Assembly (NCBI GenBank): GCA_031553215.1 | Contig: JAVBLW010000001.1 | Span: 1 to 64,000 of the forward strand | Reading direction: 5' to 3' | Length of the DNA stretch: 64,000 nt | Source: JAVBLW01 sp031553215 | GTDB taxonomy: Bacteria; Bacillota_I; Bacilli_A; Acholeplasmatales; Anaeroplasmataceae | Shown here: positions 8,388-17,080 of the stretch, piece after piece | How positions within the stretch are numbered: the stretch's first letter is position 1 | Layout of the letters: every line of letters begins with the position of its first letter | The notes under the pieces: model-generated | Seen by the model: the letters and a program-made list of their open reading frames with translations, nothing else | What the model was told of the DNA's origin: nothing | Database searches by the model: none | Position numbers and translations under genes: made by a program

Positions 8388-9014
8388 TTGAAAAATTTGA
8401 AATCTAACGTATTTGGAGTCATTTTGTCAGTAGTTGTCGAACTAAGTGTTTTGCTAGGACTACTATATTATAAGGATCCAAGTTTTTTATATAAAGGACT
8501 AGGTATACTACTTTTAATATATATTTTTTATCTTTTAAACAAAAAATTAGTTTTACCAACATCTCTATCAGCTATTTTTCATATCCACATCTTTTTAACT
8601 CTACTTTTAGGTGCAACCTTTGATTTTTATAATCATTTATGGTGGTGGGACTTATTTGTTCATGGTCTATTTGGAATGGTAGGAAGTATTGTAGCCTATT
8701 ACTTAATCGTTAGAAAAAGCTACAAGAAGTTCTTGAGTACCTTTATGATTTTATTTATTATGGGTACCACTGCTATGGCAGGCGCCGCTATTTGGGAAAT
8801 AATTGAGTATACCCTTGATAAAATATTTAAGACTAATTTCCAACACGGAATAGTTGAAATAGGTTATCCATTAGATGATACGATGTGGGATATTATAATT
8901 ACCCTTATCGGCGTATGCATAACGGATATAATATATTTAATTGACTTAAAAAAGAACAATTCAAAATTAATAAATTGGTTCACAAGAGATTTTGAAAAAA
9001 ATATATTATTTTAA
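8388..9014 (+). CDS. YjdF/DUF2238-like membrane protein
   Basis: 208 residues with about five or six transmembrane helices. Characteristic segments of the family are visible: FDFYNHLWWWDLFVHGLFG (about 85-103), AGAAIWEIIEYTLDKIF (about 129-145) and YPLDDTMWDIIITLIG (about 162-177). The conserved acidic and His residues of these segments all lie at membrane faces. Function is not established for the family. The start is TTG, chosen because AAAGGAG sits nine nt upstream and no ATG fits. Its last nine bases overlap the convergent Crp/Fnr gene. Confidence 0.75.
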   Translation: MKNLKSNVFGVILSVVVELSVLLGLLYYKDPSFLYKGLGILLLIYIFYLLNKKLVLPTSLSAIFHIHIFLTLLLGATFDFYNHLWWWDLFVHGLFGMVGSIVAYYLIVRKSYKKFLSTFMILFIMGTTAMAGAAIWEIIEYTLDKIFKTNFQHGIVEIGYPLDDTMWDIIITLIGVCITDIIYLIDLKKNNSKLINWFTRDFEKNILF

Positions 9015-9641
9015 TCGAATCAATAATTTAAATTCGTTTTTATAAAAGTCTAGCAATCCCTCTTCCTTCATAGTTGAAAGTTCTCTAGACAAAGCACTCC
9101 TATCAATTGATAGATAATCGGCTAATTCCTGACGATTAAAAGGTATTGTAAAATTACTACTTTTCATACTATTGCTTTGAACAGATAAATACGATAATAA
9201 TTTTTCCCTTGTAGTTCTTTTACTAATATGTGATATCTTTTGGGTTAAAATAATATTTTTACTGGCGATCATCTTAAGTAGATTTTCAATAAATATCGTC
9301 TTACATTCACAATCGCTAAGCATTATTCTTTTATAATCTATAAATAATACCTCAGTCTTTTCATTTGATAGTATTGAAAGAGGAATATTATTTGTTTCAA
9401 GTACTGCAAAGGATTCTAAAAAGAATTCATTCTCTTTAATTTGTGCGAGTATAGTTCTATTACCCCAATAATCATCAAATATGATATTAGCGCTACCTGA
9501 TTTAATTAAACCAATATATTCTGCTTTATCATTTATATGTAGAATATAATCGTTCTTATTATATTCTTTAATAATATGATTATCTAATAATAAATTATTT
9601 ATTTTATCTTCAACTAGTCCATCAAATAATAAATTTTTCAT
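9006..9641 (-). CDS. Crp/Fnr family transcriptional regulator
   Basis: 211 residues from the ATG at 9641, preceded by AAGGAG; the longer frame (from 9704) would read through the palindrome in the promoter region. Residues 20-120 form the cyclic-nucleotide-binding-like beta barrel (YILHINDKAEYIGLIKSGSA). Residues 150-205 are a Crp-type winged helix (RQELADYLSIDRSALSRELSTMKEEGLL). No N-terminal cysteine cluster of an Fe-S FNR is present; a Cys pair occurs as DCECK near residue 100. It is divergent from a 4Fe-4S protein gene across a perfect palindrome, so it probably controls both itself and that gene. Confidence 0.85.
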   Translation of the reverse strand: MKNLLFDGLVEDKINNLLLDNHIIKEYNKNDYILHINDKAEYIGLIKSGSANIIFDDYWGNRTILAQIKENEFFLESFAVLETNNIPLSILSNEKTEVLFIDYKRIMLSDCECKTIFIENLLKMIASKNIILTQKISHISKRTTREKLLSYLSVQSNSMKSSNFTIPFNRQELADYLSIDRSALSRELSTMKEEGLLDFYKNEFKLLIRLK

Positions 9642-9653
9642 AATTGCTCCTTG

Positions 9654-9669
9654 TGTTGCATTTGCAACA
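9654..9669. promoter_or_regulatory. Perfect 16-bp palindrome, probable Crp/Fnr operator
   Basis: TGTTGCA-TT-TGCAACA is a perfect inverted repeat located 12 nt before the Crp/Fnr start codon. It overlaps TTGCAA (9662-9667), which can serve as the -35 of the divergent 4Fe-4S gene (with TTATAATATAAT 17 nt further on). Binding here would repress the regulator's own gene and affect its neighbour. Confidence 0.65.
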
Positions 9670-9726
9670 TACTTTATATGATAATTATAATATAATCCAA
9701 TCATAAAACATAGGAGGAAATATATT

Positions 9727-10419
9727 ATGATTAGAAAAATAATTAAAATAGAGAAAGATTTATGTAATGGATGCGGATTATGCGTAACGGCCTGTCATGA
9801 AGGAGCAATTAAATTAATAGATGGAAAAGCTACTTTGACAAGAGATGATTATTGTGATGGTTTAGGAGATTGCTTACCAGTATGTCCCACTAATGCAATT
9901 TCTTTTGAAGAAAGAGAGGCTTTAGCATATGATGAAAAAGCCGTGTTAGAAAATAAAGGAAATAGGCCTTTAGCATGTGGATGCCCAGGTACCCATAGTC
10001 ATTCTATCGAAAGAAAACTAGAAAGAAATTTTACAAATAAAATAGTAAACAATACTTCTTGTCTAAATCAGTGGCCTGTGCAAATACAATTAGTTCCAGT
10101 TAATGCACCATATTTTAATAATGCTAATTTATTAATTGCAGCAGATTGTACTGCCTATGCTTATGCAAATATTCATAATGATTTCATGAAAAATAGAATA
10201 ACTCTTATAGGATGTCCTAAACTTGATAATGAAGATTATAGTGTTAAACTAACGAATATACTATCGAATAACAACATCAAATCCATAACAGTCTTAAAAA
10301 TGGACGTTCCTTGTTGTGGTGGACTTGAGAATGCAGTTATAAGGGCACTAAAGATATGCAACAAAATGATTCCTTGGCAAGTACATACTATAACAGTGAA
10401 TGGTAAAATTAAAGAATAA
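9727..10419 (+). CDS. 4Fe-4S dicluster (ferredoxin-like) protein
   Basis: 230 residues. Two ferredoxin-type clusters sit at the N-terminus: CNGCGLCVTACHEGAI (residues 12-27) and CDGLGDCLPVCPTNAI (about 43-58; a C-x5 rather than C-x2 spacing is visible in the first pair). A further Cys-rich half contains ACGCPGTHSH, ADCTAYAYAN, GCPKLD and CCGGLE, which could bind another cofactor. Proteins of this architecture often accompany hybrid-cluster protein and a Crp/Fnr regulator in anaerobic Firmicutes; no hcp gene is in the window. A role in redox or nitrosative-stress electron transfer is inference. Strong Shine-Dalgarno AGGAGG. Confidence 0.8.
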   Translation: MIRKIIKIEKDLCNGCGLCVTACHEGAIKLIDGKATLTRDDYCDGLGDCLPVCPTNAISFEEREALAYDEKAVLENKGNRPLACGCPGTHSHSIERKLERNFTNKIVNNTSCLNQWPVQIQLVPVNAPYFNNANLLIAADCTAYAYANIHNDFMKNRITLIGCPKLDNEDYSVKLTNILSNNNIKSITVLKMDVPCCGGLENAVIRALKICNKMIPWQVHTITVNGKIKE

Positions 10420-10457
10420 TTACAAAATTAAATTAATACTTTGATAAATTGAAATCG

Positions 10458-10486
10458 TTTACAATTAATATTTTTTTTGGTATAAT
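10458..10486 (+). promoter_or_regulatory. Predicted promoter of the NCS2 permease gene
   Basis: TTTACA (10458-10463), a 17-nt spacer and TATAAT (10481-10486). Confidence 0.65.
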
Positions 10487-10504
10487 TTAAATAATTTATA
10501 AATA

Positions 10505-10531
10505 AGGGTCAAAATTAATAGACCCTTTTAT
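10505..10531 (+). terminator. Hairpin with T-rich tail in the permease leader
   Basis: GGGTC/GACCC with a ten-base AT loop is followed by TTTTATTTAT. It starts within about 15 nt of the expected transcription start, so it is either the terminator of the upstream gene reached by read-through or an attenuator in the permease leader. No purine-riboswitch core is present. Confidence 0.5.
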
Positions 10532-10573
10532 TTATATAATAGTTTAAAAAAATTAAATATAAGGAGAGAAAAT

Positions 10574-11923
10574 ATGAATAAATTTAAAGGTTTTTTAAAC
10601 AGATACTTCAAAATCGAGGAACGTGGTTCCAAAATTTCAACAGAAATCATTGCTGGTTTAATTACTTTCTTATCAATGTGCTATGTATTGTTCGCAAATG
10701 TAAACACATTGTCAGTTACTGGTATGAATCCAGAAGCGATATTTACAGCTACTGCGATTGCAGCAATTATTGGTACAGCATTAATGGGAGTGCTGGCAAA
10801 CTATCCAATAGGACTTGCTCCTGGTATGGGTATGAATGCTCTATTTGCCTATACTATTTGTGGAGCAATGGGATATACGTTCCAAGAAGCATTGGCAATG
10901 GTTTTAATTTCAGGAATAGTATTCTTACTTATTTCAGTTACTGGATTAAGAAAAACAATAATAAACGCTATCCCTGCTTCGCTTAAAAAAGCTACCGGAG
11001 CTGGTATAGGATTGTTTATTGCATATGTAGGACTTAAGGGTGCAGGAGTTTTAGAAATTAGTGGTGCAGATTTTCCTCAAATTGGGGATTTAACTAATCC
11101 AGCTGTCCTAGTTGCAATTGTTGGTATTGTTTTAACTATTGTATTATTTATTCTGAAGGTTAAAGGCGCAATTATAATAGGTATTGTTGGTACAACCGTA
11201 TTAAATGTTATCTTACATGCCGCTGGTGTAGATGTAGGTATAACTAAACTTGGTACAGTTGTTGGATTACCAAAAGCTCCAGAATTTGGTGCTTTTATAG
11301 ATGGATTTAAATCAATGCATTTCTCTATAGAAATTGTACTTGTTATATTCACTTTATTATTCTTAGACTTCTTTGATACGGCTGGTACATTAGTTACAGT
11401 TGGATCAAAAGCTGGATTAGTAAGTGAAGAAGGTGAACTAATCAATTGTGAAAAAGCATTATTCTGTGATGCAACAGCAACTGTAATGGGAGCAATTGTT
11501 GGTACTTCTTCTACAACTTCTTATGTAGAATCAATGGCTGGAGTTGAGGCCGGTGGTCGTACTGGGTTAACAGCTGTAGTTATTGCTATATTATTTGCAG
11601 TATCATTATTCTTTGGACCATTAACTAAAGTTGTTACTTCTGCTTGTACTTGTGCTGCATTAGTAATGGTAGGTATCTTGATGATGCAACAAGTTAAAGA
11701 TATTGAATGGGAAGACATTAGTGTTGCAGTGCCTGCTTTCATTACTATCATTCTTATGCCTTTATCATATTCAATAGCAATTGGTATTGCTGCAGGATTT
11801 ATTTTCTATACAATAGCTCAAATAGCTTCTAAGAAAATAAAAGAAATATCTGTTATCACTTGGTGTTTAACGGCATTATTTATAATTTACTTTGTAGTAC
11901 ATGCCTTAAAAATTTACTCATAA
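10574..11923 (+). CDS. NCS2 family purine permease (AzgA/PbuG type)
   Basis: 449 residues with about 13 transmembrane segments. Family signatures: ISTEIIAGLITFLSMCYVLF (residues 20-39), GLAPGMGMNALFAYT (about 80-94, the NCS2 substrate-contact region) and LLFLDFFDTAGTLVTVGSKAG (seen in parts: DFFDTAGTL), plus SSTTSYVESMAG. Members import adenine, guanine or hypoxanthine with protons; which base is transported cannot be told here. Preceded by AAGGAGAG and a promoter with a hairpin leader, followed by a strong terminator: a single-gene unit. Confidence 0.92.
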   Translation: MNKFKGFLNRYFKIEERGSKISTEIIAGLITFLSMCYVLFANVNTLSVTGMNPEAIFTATAIAAIIGTALMGVLANYPIGLAPGMGMNALFAYTICGAMGYTFQEALAMVLISGIVFLLISVTGLRKTIINAIPASLKKATGAGIGLFIAYVGLKGAGVLEISGADFPQIGDLTNPAVLVAIVGIVLTIVLFILKVKGAIIIGIVGTTVLNVILHAAGVDVGITKLGTVVGLPKAPEFGAFIDGFKSMHFSIEIVLVIFTLLFLDFFDTAGTLVTVGSKAGLVSEEGELINCEKALFCDATATVMGAIVGTSSTTSYVESMAGVEAGGRTGLTAVVIAILFAVSLFFGPLTKVVTSACTCAALVMVGILMMQQVKDIEWEDISVAVPAFITIILMPLSYSIAIGIAAGFIFYTIAQIASKKIKEISVITWCLTALFIIYFVVHALKIYS

Positions 11924-11928
11924 CAACA

Positions 11929-11960
11929 AAAAAGGAATTGTTCAACGCAATTCCTTTTTA
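11929..11960 (+). terminator. Terminator of the NCS2 permease gene
   Basis: AAAAGGAATTG/CAATTCCTTTT with loop TTCAACG, followed by TTATTT. Confidence 0.85.
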
Positions 11961-12005
11961 TTTCTATACTCTATTAATAATCATATATTAGAAAATTAAA
12001 ATAAA

Positions 12006-13691
12006 TCACTTTATTATTTTAATTCTTTTACAGTCATAAAATGCATGCTCTTCAATATTTGTATTAGAATTCAGCAATCTAACTTCTTTTAAGTTTGAGC
12101 ATTTGTGAAAAGCAAATCTTTCAATTTTCAATAATGTATTCGGAAAAGTTATACTTGCGGCTGCAATATCTCGAAAGGCATATTCTGAAATAGTAATAAC
12201 ATTATTCAATTTTAAATCCTTTAAACTTGTACAGTCAGCAAAGGAATATGTTCCAATTTGATTAACATGCTCTAAATTTATATTTTCTAAATTTGTACAA
12301 CTAAAAAAAGCACAGTGTGATATAACTTTAACACTTTCATTTAACACAACTTTTTTTAAATTAGTACAATTATCAAAACAATAATCTGGTATATTTTCAA
12401 GTTCTGATTCAATAATGACTTCTTCAATATATATATTATTTTCAAATGCTTTTTTAGATATTTTTTCTCGTATTACGACACTCTTAATATTATTTTTTGC
12501 AGGACACATGTATATAGTAGTCATATCTTTGTCATACAAAATACCATCTTTAACTATAAAATTTTTATTTTTACTATCCACTTCAATTAATCTTAATCCT
12601 TCATATGTTGAATATTGACCGATTAAATGAAAATAGTGTAATTCCTCATTAATATAAATTTCTTCTAATTGTGGGCAATGGTCAACTATATTTTTTAATA
12701 TTACTAAATTCTTAGGAAGAATGATTTTTCTCAAATTCTTACAACCATTAAATGTACCTGAGCTTATGTCTAAAATATTATCGGGAATTATAAGTTCTTC
12801 GAAACCACACCCACTGAAGGCTCCCTCATTTATTGTACGAGTGTTATCACCAAAATAGACATTTTTTAATTTAGAACAACCGGAAAAACAATATTTACTA
12901 ATGCTTTTTATTCCTGTTCCTATTTCTACACTTTCTAAATTTGCGCAATTATCAAAAACTTTATTCTCAATTTCAACTATTGAATCTGGAATAATAACCT
13001 TTGTAAGTTGGGAATAACTAAAAGCATTTACAGATATTTTTTTTACTTCACTGCCAAAAACAATCTCTGTAACATTAGTATGTGAAAAGGCATCTTGTCC
13101 TATTGATTCTACTATTAAACCATTTATTTTATCTGGAATAACTATTTTATCACTGCCGAAACTAGCTAAAATTTCTATTTTATCATCCTTTGTTTTATAG
13201 ACAAGATTATCATAGATATTATCTTCTGTTATATATTTGAAATTTGAATAATTTTCATCATATGGTGACAGGAAATAAATTTCATAAAAATCATATCTTC
13301 CATTAAATTTTATATTTGATAGCATATCATCTGTTTTAATAACCTTTACATACCCAAAGTCACAATTTACTTCTTTAATATAATTGGGTATATATATTTT
13401 TTTAATATTTCCTAATCGCCCTATAGATGCTTCGCGCCCCATAAAATATCTAACTTCATATCCAAACTGGTTTATTTCATATTCTCCTATTTTATTTGGA
13501 ATAGTATAAACATCTAGATTCAAAACATCCTCAGGTAACGAATAAATTGCAGCTGTATTATTTTTAGAAACAACTAATTCGTACCCTTCAACTTTAATTA
13601 TATTAATCTTCCTACACCCCGTTAAATAAAAGAGACTAAAAAGCAATAATGATACCACAATTAAAACATTATGTCTTTTGATAACTTTCAT
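12006..13691 (-). CDS. Leucine-rich-repeat (BspA/LRR_5) lipoprotein
   Basis: 561 residues. Residues 1-25 are a lipoprotein signal peptide ending in the lipobox LTGC (Cys 26). From about residue 190 to the end the protein consists of LRR_5-type repeats of roughly 22-24 residues with the pattern IxxxxFxxCxxLxxIxIPxxVxxI, e.g. ISKYCFSGCSKLKNVYFG and IPDYCFDNCTNLKKVVLN. Repeats of this type form an extended solenoid on the cell surface and are common in adhesins of gut and oral bacteria. The N-terminal 170 residues carry no recognisable domain. Start supported by GAGGTGAT. Ligand unknown. Confidence 0.85.
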   Translation of the reverse strand: MKVIKRHNVLIVVSLLLFSLFYLTGCRKINIIKVEGYELVVSKNNTAAIYSLPEDVLNLDVYTIPNKIGEYEINQFGYEVRYFMGREASIGRLGNIKKIYIPNYIKEVNCDFGYVKVIKTDDMLSNIKFNGRYDFYEIYFLSPYDENYSNFKYITEDNIYDNLVYKTKDDKIEILASFGSDKIVIPDKINGLIVESIGQDAFSHTNVTEIVFGSEVKKISVNAFSYSQLTKVIIPDSIVEIENKVFDNCANLESVEIGTGIKSISKYCFSGCSKLKNVYFGDNTRTINEGAFSGCGFEELIIPDNILDISSGTFNGCKNLRKIILPKNLVILKNIVDHCPQLEEIYINEELHYFHLIGQYSTYEGLRLIEVDSKNKNFIVKDGILYDKDMTTIYMCPAKNNIKSVVIREKISKKAFENNIYIEEVIIESELENIPDYCFDNCTNLKKVVLNESVKVISHCAFFSCTNLENINLEHVNQIGTYSFADCTSLKDLKLNNVITISEYAFRDIAAASITFPNTLLKIERFAFHKCSNLKEVRLLNSNTNIEEHAFYDCKRIKIIK

Positions 13692-13752
13692 TATATCATC
13701 ACCTCATCTTTTTAATTAAAATTTTATTTCATAATCAACTAAGTCATCATAA

Positions 13753-13797
13753 AAGTCTTTTCATGGCTGACTAAAATTGAGTCAGGAAACTTTTCTA
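13753..13797 (-). other. Structured segment in the LRR lipoprotein leader
   Basis: On the minus strand AAAAGT...CTGACT-caatttt-AGTCAG...ACTTTT forms two nested perfect stems 60-105 nt before the start codon. There is no U-tract, so it is not a terminator; it may affect mRNA stability or translation, or be chance. Confidence 0.3.
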
Positions 13798-14147
13798 ATA
13801 AATAGAATAGAATTCTTTAGTTCTAATGTTGATTTTTCAAATAAATTATAGGATATAATTATGAAAAATAATTTTTATCAATACTAAAATTAAATTTAAA
13901 AAATTTATTAATTTATTATATATGAATTTTATGCAAAATTCAAGTTACTTAAAACACTAATCCTGATAGAAATGTTATGTAGTATATTTATATTTCAATA
14001 TTTCTCTCATTTTCCACATCATCAATTATATAATATTTTTATCTATCAATTTATAATTTTGATAGTATCAATATATTGATTTTGCAGGAAAATTTATACG
14101 AACATAATAATGTCTTTTTGAGTTGTTTTATAAAATTATTATTTTTG

Positions 14148-14158
14148 TATGCTATAAT
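14148..14158 (+). promoter_or_regulatory. Extended -10 promoter of the D-aminoacylase-like gene
   Basis: TGC-TATAAT (TATAAT at 14153-14158) is an extended -10 element; no good -35 box is visible. It lies about 30 nt before the start codon. Confidence 0.5.
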
Positions 14159-14190
14159 ATTTTTAATTATGTTAAAGCGGGAGTTTATTT

Positions 14191-15771
14191 ATGAAAATAT
14201 TATTAAAAAATGGATTGGTTTATGATGGTAATGTTAGTAAGCCACAAAATTTAGATATTCTAATTGAAGATGATAAAATTATTGAAATGAATGAAAATAT
14301 TAAAGGTGATTATGATAAAGTAATTGATTGTACCAATTTGATTGTTGCACCAGGATTTATTGATGCACATTCTCATAATGATTTTTTCTATGATTATGAT
14401 AATTCAATAGATTATTTTAAACCTTTTATAATGCAAGGTATTACTACTCAAATAACTGGTAATTGTGGATTTTCTGTATTTGGAACTGATGAAGATAGTA
14501 ATTTTAAAAATGATATTGGTGGTAATCTTTTTAAGGCATTAAATCCTGGAAGTTTTAAATCTTTTGTTAAAAATGCTGAAAATATGCTGCATGTTAATAT
14601 TGTTCCACTTGTTGGACATGGTACTATTAGAACTAGTGTTAACGGCTTAAAGAATGGAAAATTATCTAAGGAACAAATCACTGAGGAAAAGAAATTGATC
14701 ATAGAAGCTATGGAAAATGGAGCTTTTGGAGGATCATTTGGATTTATGTATGAACCTGGTATGTATTCAGATAAAGAAGAATTATTAGAATTTGCAAAGG
14801 TTATTGCAAAATATGATGGAATCCTAACGGTTCATCCAAGAGCAAATTCTAAAGTAGCCCTTGGTTATCCTCTTATTTCACGTTCTCACTTAATTCTAGC
14901 CCTTGAAGAAGTTTTTGATATCATGAAAGAAACAAAAGTAAGAACTGAGTATTCTCATTTAATATTTGTTGGGAAAAAATCTTGGAAAAGTCTTAATCCA
15001 ATGCTAAAAAAATTTCATGAAATGAAAGATCTAGGACATGAAATTGGTTATGATATGTATTCCTATCCATTTGGGGCATCAGTAATTACGGTTGTTCTTC
15101 CATCTTGGTATATGGGATTATCTGAAATAGATAAGAAAAAGAAATTTAATCGTTTCAAATTAAAGTTAATTATCAATATTACAAAAAAACTATTAGGAAT
15201 AGATTTTTGTGATATGAGAGTTGCCTATATAGGTGATGAATATATGCATTATGAAGGTAAAACAGTTTTAGAAATTGCAAAAGAAGAAAAGATTAAACCA
15301 TTTGATATGTATTTAAAATTAGTTGATATTTCCAAAGGAAAGGGACAAATTTATTTAGATAAATATTATAATGAGTGTATTATAAAAACCTTAATGAATG
15401 ATGACTTATCGATATTTATGACTGATGCTTGGTACGAGGAACATGGATTACAAAATACTACTGCTTATCAGGGATTTATTAATTTTTTAATTAAAGGTCA
15501 AAAGTACGATATTCCTTTTGAAAAAGTCATCAATAAAATGACAAAGAAAACTGCTGAACGATTTAAGATAGATAAACGTGGTGAAATTAAAGTTGGAAAT
15601 TATGCTGATATAACTATCTTCGATCCAAATAATTTAGTAATAAATAATTCTATCCCTGATTTTACTCCAAAAGGAATTAAATATGTCTTTATAAATGGTA
15701 TTTTAACATTAGATGATTCAAATTTTATTTGTTCTAAACCAGGTAAAGTTATATTAAAAAAAGTGCTTTAA
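14191..15771 (+). CDS. N-acyl-D-amino-acid deacylase-like amidohydrolase
   Basis: 526 residues, usual for D-aminoacylases. The metal-binding HxH lies in VAPGFIDAHSHNDFF (about residues 52-66). The family cysteine sits in GITTQITGNCGFS (about 84-96). Further ligand segments are VHPRANS (about 215), TEYSHLIF (about 252) and the late aspartate in FMTDAW (about 411). The C-terminal beta domain with GEIKVGNYADITIFDP closes the fold. The family removes acyl groups from D-amino acids or cleaves related substrates; the exact substrate is unknown. It stands alone, with an overlapping terminator at its stop codon. Confidence 0.8.
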   Translation: MKILLKNGLVYDGNVSKPQNLDILIEDDKIIEMNENIKGDYDKVIDCTNLIVAPGFIDAHSHNDFFYDYDNSIDYFKPFIMQGITTQITGNCGFSVFGTDEDSNFKNDIGGNLFKALNPGSFKSFVKNAENMLHVNIVPLVGHGTIRTSVNGLKNGKLSKEQITEEKKLIIEAMENGAFGGSFGFMYEPGMYSDKEELLEFAKVIAKYDGILTVHPRANSKVALGYPLISRSHLILALEEVFDIMKETKVRTEYSHLIFVGKKSWKSLNPMLKKFHEMKDLGHEIGYDMYSYPFGASVITVVLPSWYMGLSEIDKKKKFNRFKLKLIINITKKLLGIDFCDMRVAYIGDEYMHYEGKTVLEIAKEEKIKPFDMYLKLVDISKGKGQIYLDKYYNECIIKTLMNDDLSIFMTDAWYEEHGLQNTTAYQGFINFLIKGQKYDIPFEKVINKMTKKTAERFKIDKRGEIKVGNYADITIFDPNNLVINNSIPDFTPKGIKYVFINGILTLDDSNFICSKPGKVILKKVL

Positions 15772-15784
15772 GCACTTTTATTTT
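15759..15784. terminator. Bidirectional terminator overlapping two gene ends
   Basis: AAAAGTGC/GCACTTTT with the stop codon of the deacylase-like gene in its loop, then TATTTT. It serves the convergent M18 peptidase gene as well. Confidence 0.75.
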
Positions 15785-17079
15785 ACTTGGTAATTATTAT
15801 CTTCAGTTTTTACTATTGTAGAATTATAAAATACCGTAATTACTTTTACCATATCTTCTAGATCCTTTACTCCAGCAGTTTCCATACTTGAATGCATAGC
15901 TAATTGGGGTAATCCAATATCTATCATACTAACAGCTAATTGACTGGTAGTAATATTTCCTAGTGTACTTCCACCTCTTTGATCAGAACGATTGGTTGTA
16001 TCTTGGAATTTAACATCCGCCTTATTACATAATGTTTTAAAAATTGAGGCTGTGACTAAATCAGTGGCATAATTTTGATTAGCATTATATTTAATTACAA
16101 TGCCTTTATTCATTATTGGACGATTAGTAGGATCTGATTTTGATTGATAATTTGGATGATGTGCATGAGCATTATCAGCAGATATAAATAAAGTATTATC
16201 TAAACCAATTAATAAGTCTTCATTATTCTTTCCAAGTGATGTATATATTCGTGATATTACATCTTTTAAGAATGGAGATGCCGCACCCTGTTTGGTACGT
16301 GAACCTACTTCTTCATTATCAAAGGATGCATAAATGTTTATCTTATTATTATTTGATGAATTAATAAATGATTTTAAACATGCAAACGAACATTCTAAAT
16401 TATCTATTTGTGGTGCCACAATAAATTCATTATTAGCGCCTAGTATGGTTCCTCTATCTCTTATATATAGATTTAAATCATGAGAAATTATATCAGTTTC
16501 CTTACAACCTATTTCGTTGGCAATTATTGATAATAACGTATTATTATCATTATTATTTGAAATAAGGGGCAATAAATCAACTTGGGCATCGTATTTCTTA
16601 CCAGTATTAACTTCTCTATCTAAATGAATAGCAAGACTAGGAATTACTAAAAGATTCTTATCTATGTTTACTAAATAACCTACTATTTTATTTTCTTTTT
16701 GGACCATTATTTTTCCACTTACTGATAAAGGTCTATCAACCCAAGAAGAGTAAATTGGACCACCATAAACATCAGTATTAAGAGTTATATATTCATCTTT
16801 TAACTCAATTTTAAAATTAGGTTTTATTTTTAATGTTGGAGAATCGGTATGAGTCGCAACTATATTTAATGATAGATCATTAATATTAGTTGGAGTAGTA
16901 AAAGCAATAATACTTGTATCGTTTCTTACAACATAATATTTTTTATTAGGTTCTATGTTCCACTTATTGTTTTCTAATATTTTAGAAAATCCTTTTTCTT
17001 CTAACATTTTTGTTGTGTTTTTTACTGCATGATATGGACTTGGACTATTTTTTATAAAATCTAAAAATTCATTTACCAT
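15778..17079 (-). CDS. M18 family aminopeptidase
   Basis: 433 residues. The start is ATG at 17079 (MVNEFLDF), one base after the stop codon of the thioesterase gene and preceded by GGTGA; a TTG 12 nt further out is less likely. M18 enzymes are cytosolic, tetrahedral dodecameric zinc exopeptidases that remove N-terminal acidic or other residues. Zinc and catalytic motifs are visible: VATHTDSPTLKIKP, SFDNEEVGSRT, FISADNAHAHHPNY and LPQLAMHSSMETAG near the C-terminus. It follows the thioesterase gene and is probably co-transcribed with it. Confidence 0.93.
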   Translation of the reverse strand: MVNEFLDFIKNSPSPYHAVKNTTKMLEEKGFSKILENNKWNIEPNKKYYVVRNDTSIIAFTTPTNINDLSLNIVATHTDSPTLKIKPNFKIELKDEYITLNTDVYGGPIYSSWVDRPLSVSGKIMVQKENKIVGYLVNIDKNLLVIPSLAIHLDREVNTGKKYDAQVDLLPLISNNNDNNTLLSIIANEIGCKETDIISHDLNLYIRDRGTILGANNEFIVAPQIDNLECSFACLKSFINSSNNNKINIYASFDNEEVGSRTKQGAASPFLKDVISRIYTSLGKNNEDLLIGLDNTLFISADNAHAHHPNYQSKSDPTNRPIMNKGIVIKYNANQNYATDLVTASIFKTLCNKADVKFQDTTNRSDQRGGSTLGNITTSQLAVSMIDIGLPQLAMHSSMETAGVKDLEDMVKVITVFYNSTIVKTEDNNYQVK

Positions 17080-17080
17080 A

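Larger units (their letters stand above)
13692..14190. other. 500-nt intergenic region between divergent genes
   Basis: No gene seen. It must hold the promoters of the LRR lipoprotein (minus) and the D-aminoacylase-like gene (plus). Visible elements: a two-tier hairpin near 13753-13797 (listed), the palindrome ATCAATATATTGAT near 14068-14081, and the -10 box of the plus-strand gene at 14153-14158. The rest is AT-rich with no recognisable structure. Confidence 0.6.

Noticed and set aside
10420..10573. Purine riboswitch before the NCS2 permease
   Set aside because: No three-way-junction core with the conserved purine-aptamer residues; only a short hairpin is present.
10678..10986. Second plus-strand ORF inside the NCS2 permease gene
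   Set aside because: Out-of-frame translation of a clear gene; composition (many Cys, Tyr, Ser) is that of a shadow frame.
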